From Akkermansia muciniphila (GTDB lineage Bacteria; Verrucomicrobiota; Verrucomicrobiia; Verrucomicrobiales; Verrucomicrobiaceae): a stretch of 53,234 bases of DNA. This document shows positions 53,137 to 53,234 of the stretch, one piece after another; the first letter of the stretch is position 1, and each line of letters opens with the position of its first letter. The stretch lies in assembly GCA_945882215.1 (NCBI GenBank), contig CAMCWM010000013.1, forward strand, positions 1-53,234, in the 5' to 3' direction. The notes below the pieces were generated by a model that was given only the letters and a program-made list of their open reading frames with translations, was not told the DNA's origin and did not search any database. The position numbers and the translations under genes were made by a program.

Positions 53137-53234
53137 ATGAAACCACCATCTGCCCTCCTTTCCCTGATCGCTGTGATGCAGACCACGGCCCTTACCGCAG
53201 GTTCCATCACCGTTTCCAGCGGCAACGTGCAAAC
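53137..53234 (+). CDS. Exported protein, cut by window end
   Basis: ATG 53137 starts MKPPSALLSLIAVMQTTALTA, a signal peptide, followed by GSITVSSGNVQ before the window ends. Only 32 residues are visible, so no family can be given. A TTGACA-type promoter precedes it. Confidence 0.6.
   Translation, partial: MKPPSALLSLIAVMQTTALTAGSITVSSGNVQ

Overview
The window reads as a chromosomal stretch of a high-GC, Gram-negative bacterium of the Planctomycetes-Verrucomicrobia-Chlamydiae group, most likely a Verrucomicrobiaceae/Prosthecobacter-like Verrucomicrobium. This is an inference from gene content. The window has the secreted DUF1592, DUF1552 and DUF1549/DUF1553 proteins typical of planctomycetes and verrucomicrobia, an SHD1-like protein and many secreted hydrolases. 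It also has a fused SecDF next to YajC and Tgt, and start codons that mostly follow C/T-rich leaders rather than an AGGAGG box. I saw no rRNA, tRNA or CRISPR array.

Layout. 1-2.4 kb: a PRC-barrel-like secreted protein (cut by the window edge), a tiny DUF3309-like membrane protein, a Tyr/Gly-rich lipoprotein and a zinc-ribbon metallopeptidase. 2.5-10 kb: a leftward block of exported proteins (DUF1592 cytochrome-type protein, DUF1552 protein, serine beta-lactamase-fold hydrolase, TIM-barrel glycosidase-like protein), with a REP-like hairpin pair at the 5' end of the DUF1592 gene. 10.1-16 kb: formate-tetrahydrofolate ligase, then a peptide-type ABC importer (binding protein, fused two-domain permease, one ATPase). 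16-23.7 kb: small secreted proteins, a sialidase-like protein, an orphan OmpR-type regulator, a second serine hydrolase, an AT-richer cysteine protein, and an amino-acid permease coupled to a secreted protein.

23.7-33.5 kb is the most unusual part. It starts with a 458-bp gap holding a multi-hairpin element, small proteins (one Rnk/GreA-C-terminal-like) and two tandem paralogous membrane-anchored proteins that share a C-terminal signature. A co-directional cassette follows: PqqD-like RiPP-recognition-type protein, ATP-grasp ligase, fold-III PLP decarboxylase, a urea-transporter-like channel fused to an M23 peptidase, a secreted TPR protein, and a second urea-transporter-like protein with TPRs inserted between its two halves. 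A perfect 8-bp dyad lies just before the first cassette gene. I infer a dedicated system that ligates and decarboxylates an amino-acid- or peptide-derived compound and handles it at the envelope. The chemistry is not established by the sequence.

33.5-40.2 kb: N-formylglutamate amidohydrolase-like protein, PQQ-type beta-propeller, a ParE-type toxin-antitoxin pair, SGNH hydrolase, a small membrane protein and a DUF1549/DUF1553 protein. 40.2-53.2 kb is more housekeeping: ssb, a Xer-type recombinase, phosphatidylserine decarboxylase, an RGG-rich protein, a divergent dihydropteroate-synthase-like enzyme coupled to a PHP phosphatase, phosphoglycolate phosphatase, an L,D-transpeptidase with a clear terminator, the secDF-yajC-tgt cluster, a putative outer-membrane beta-barrel protein and the start of one more exported protein cut by the window end.
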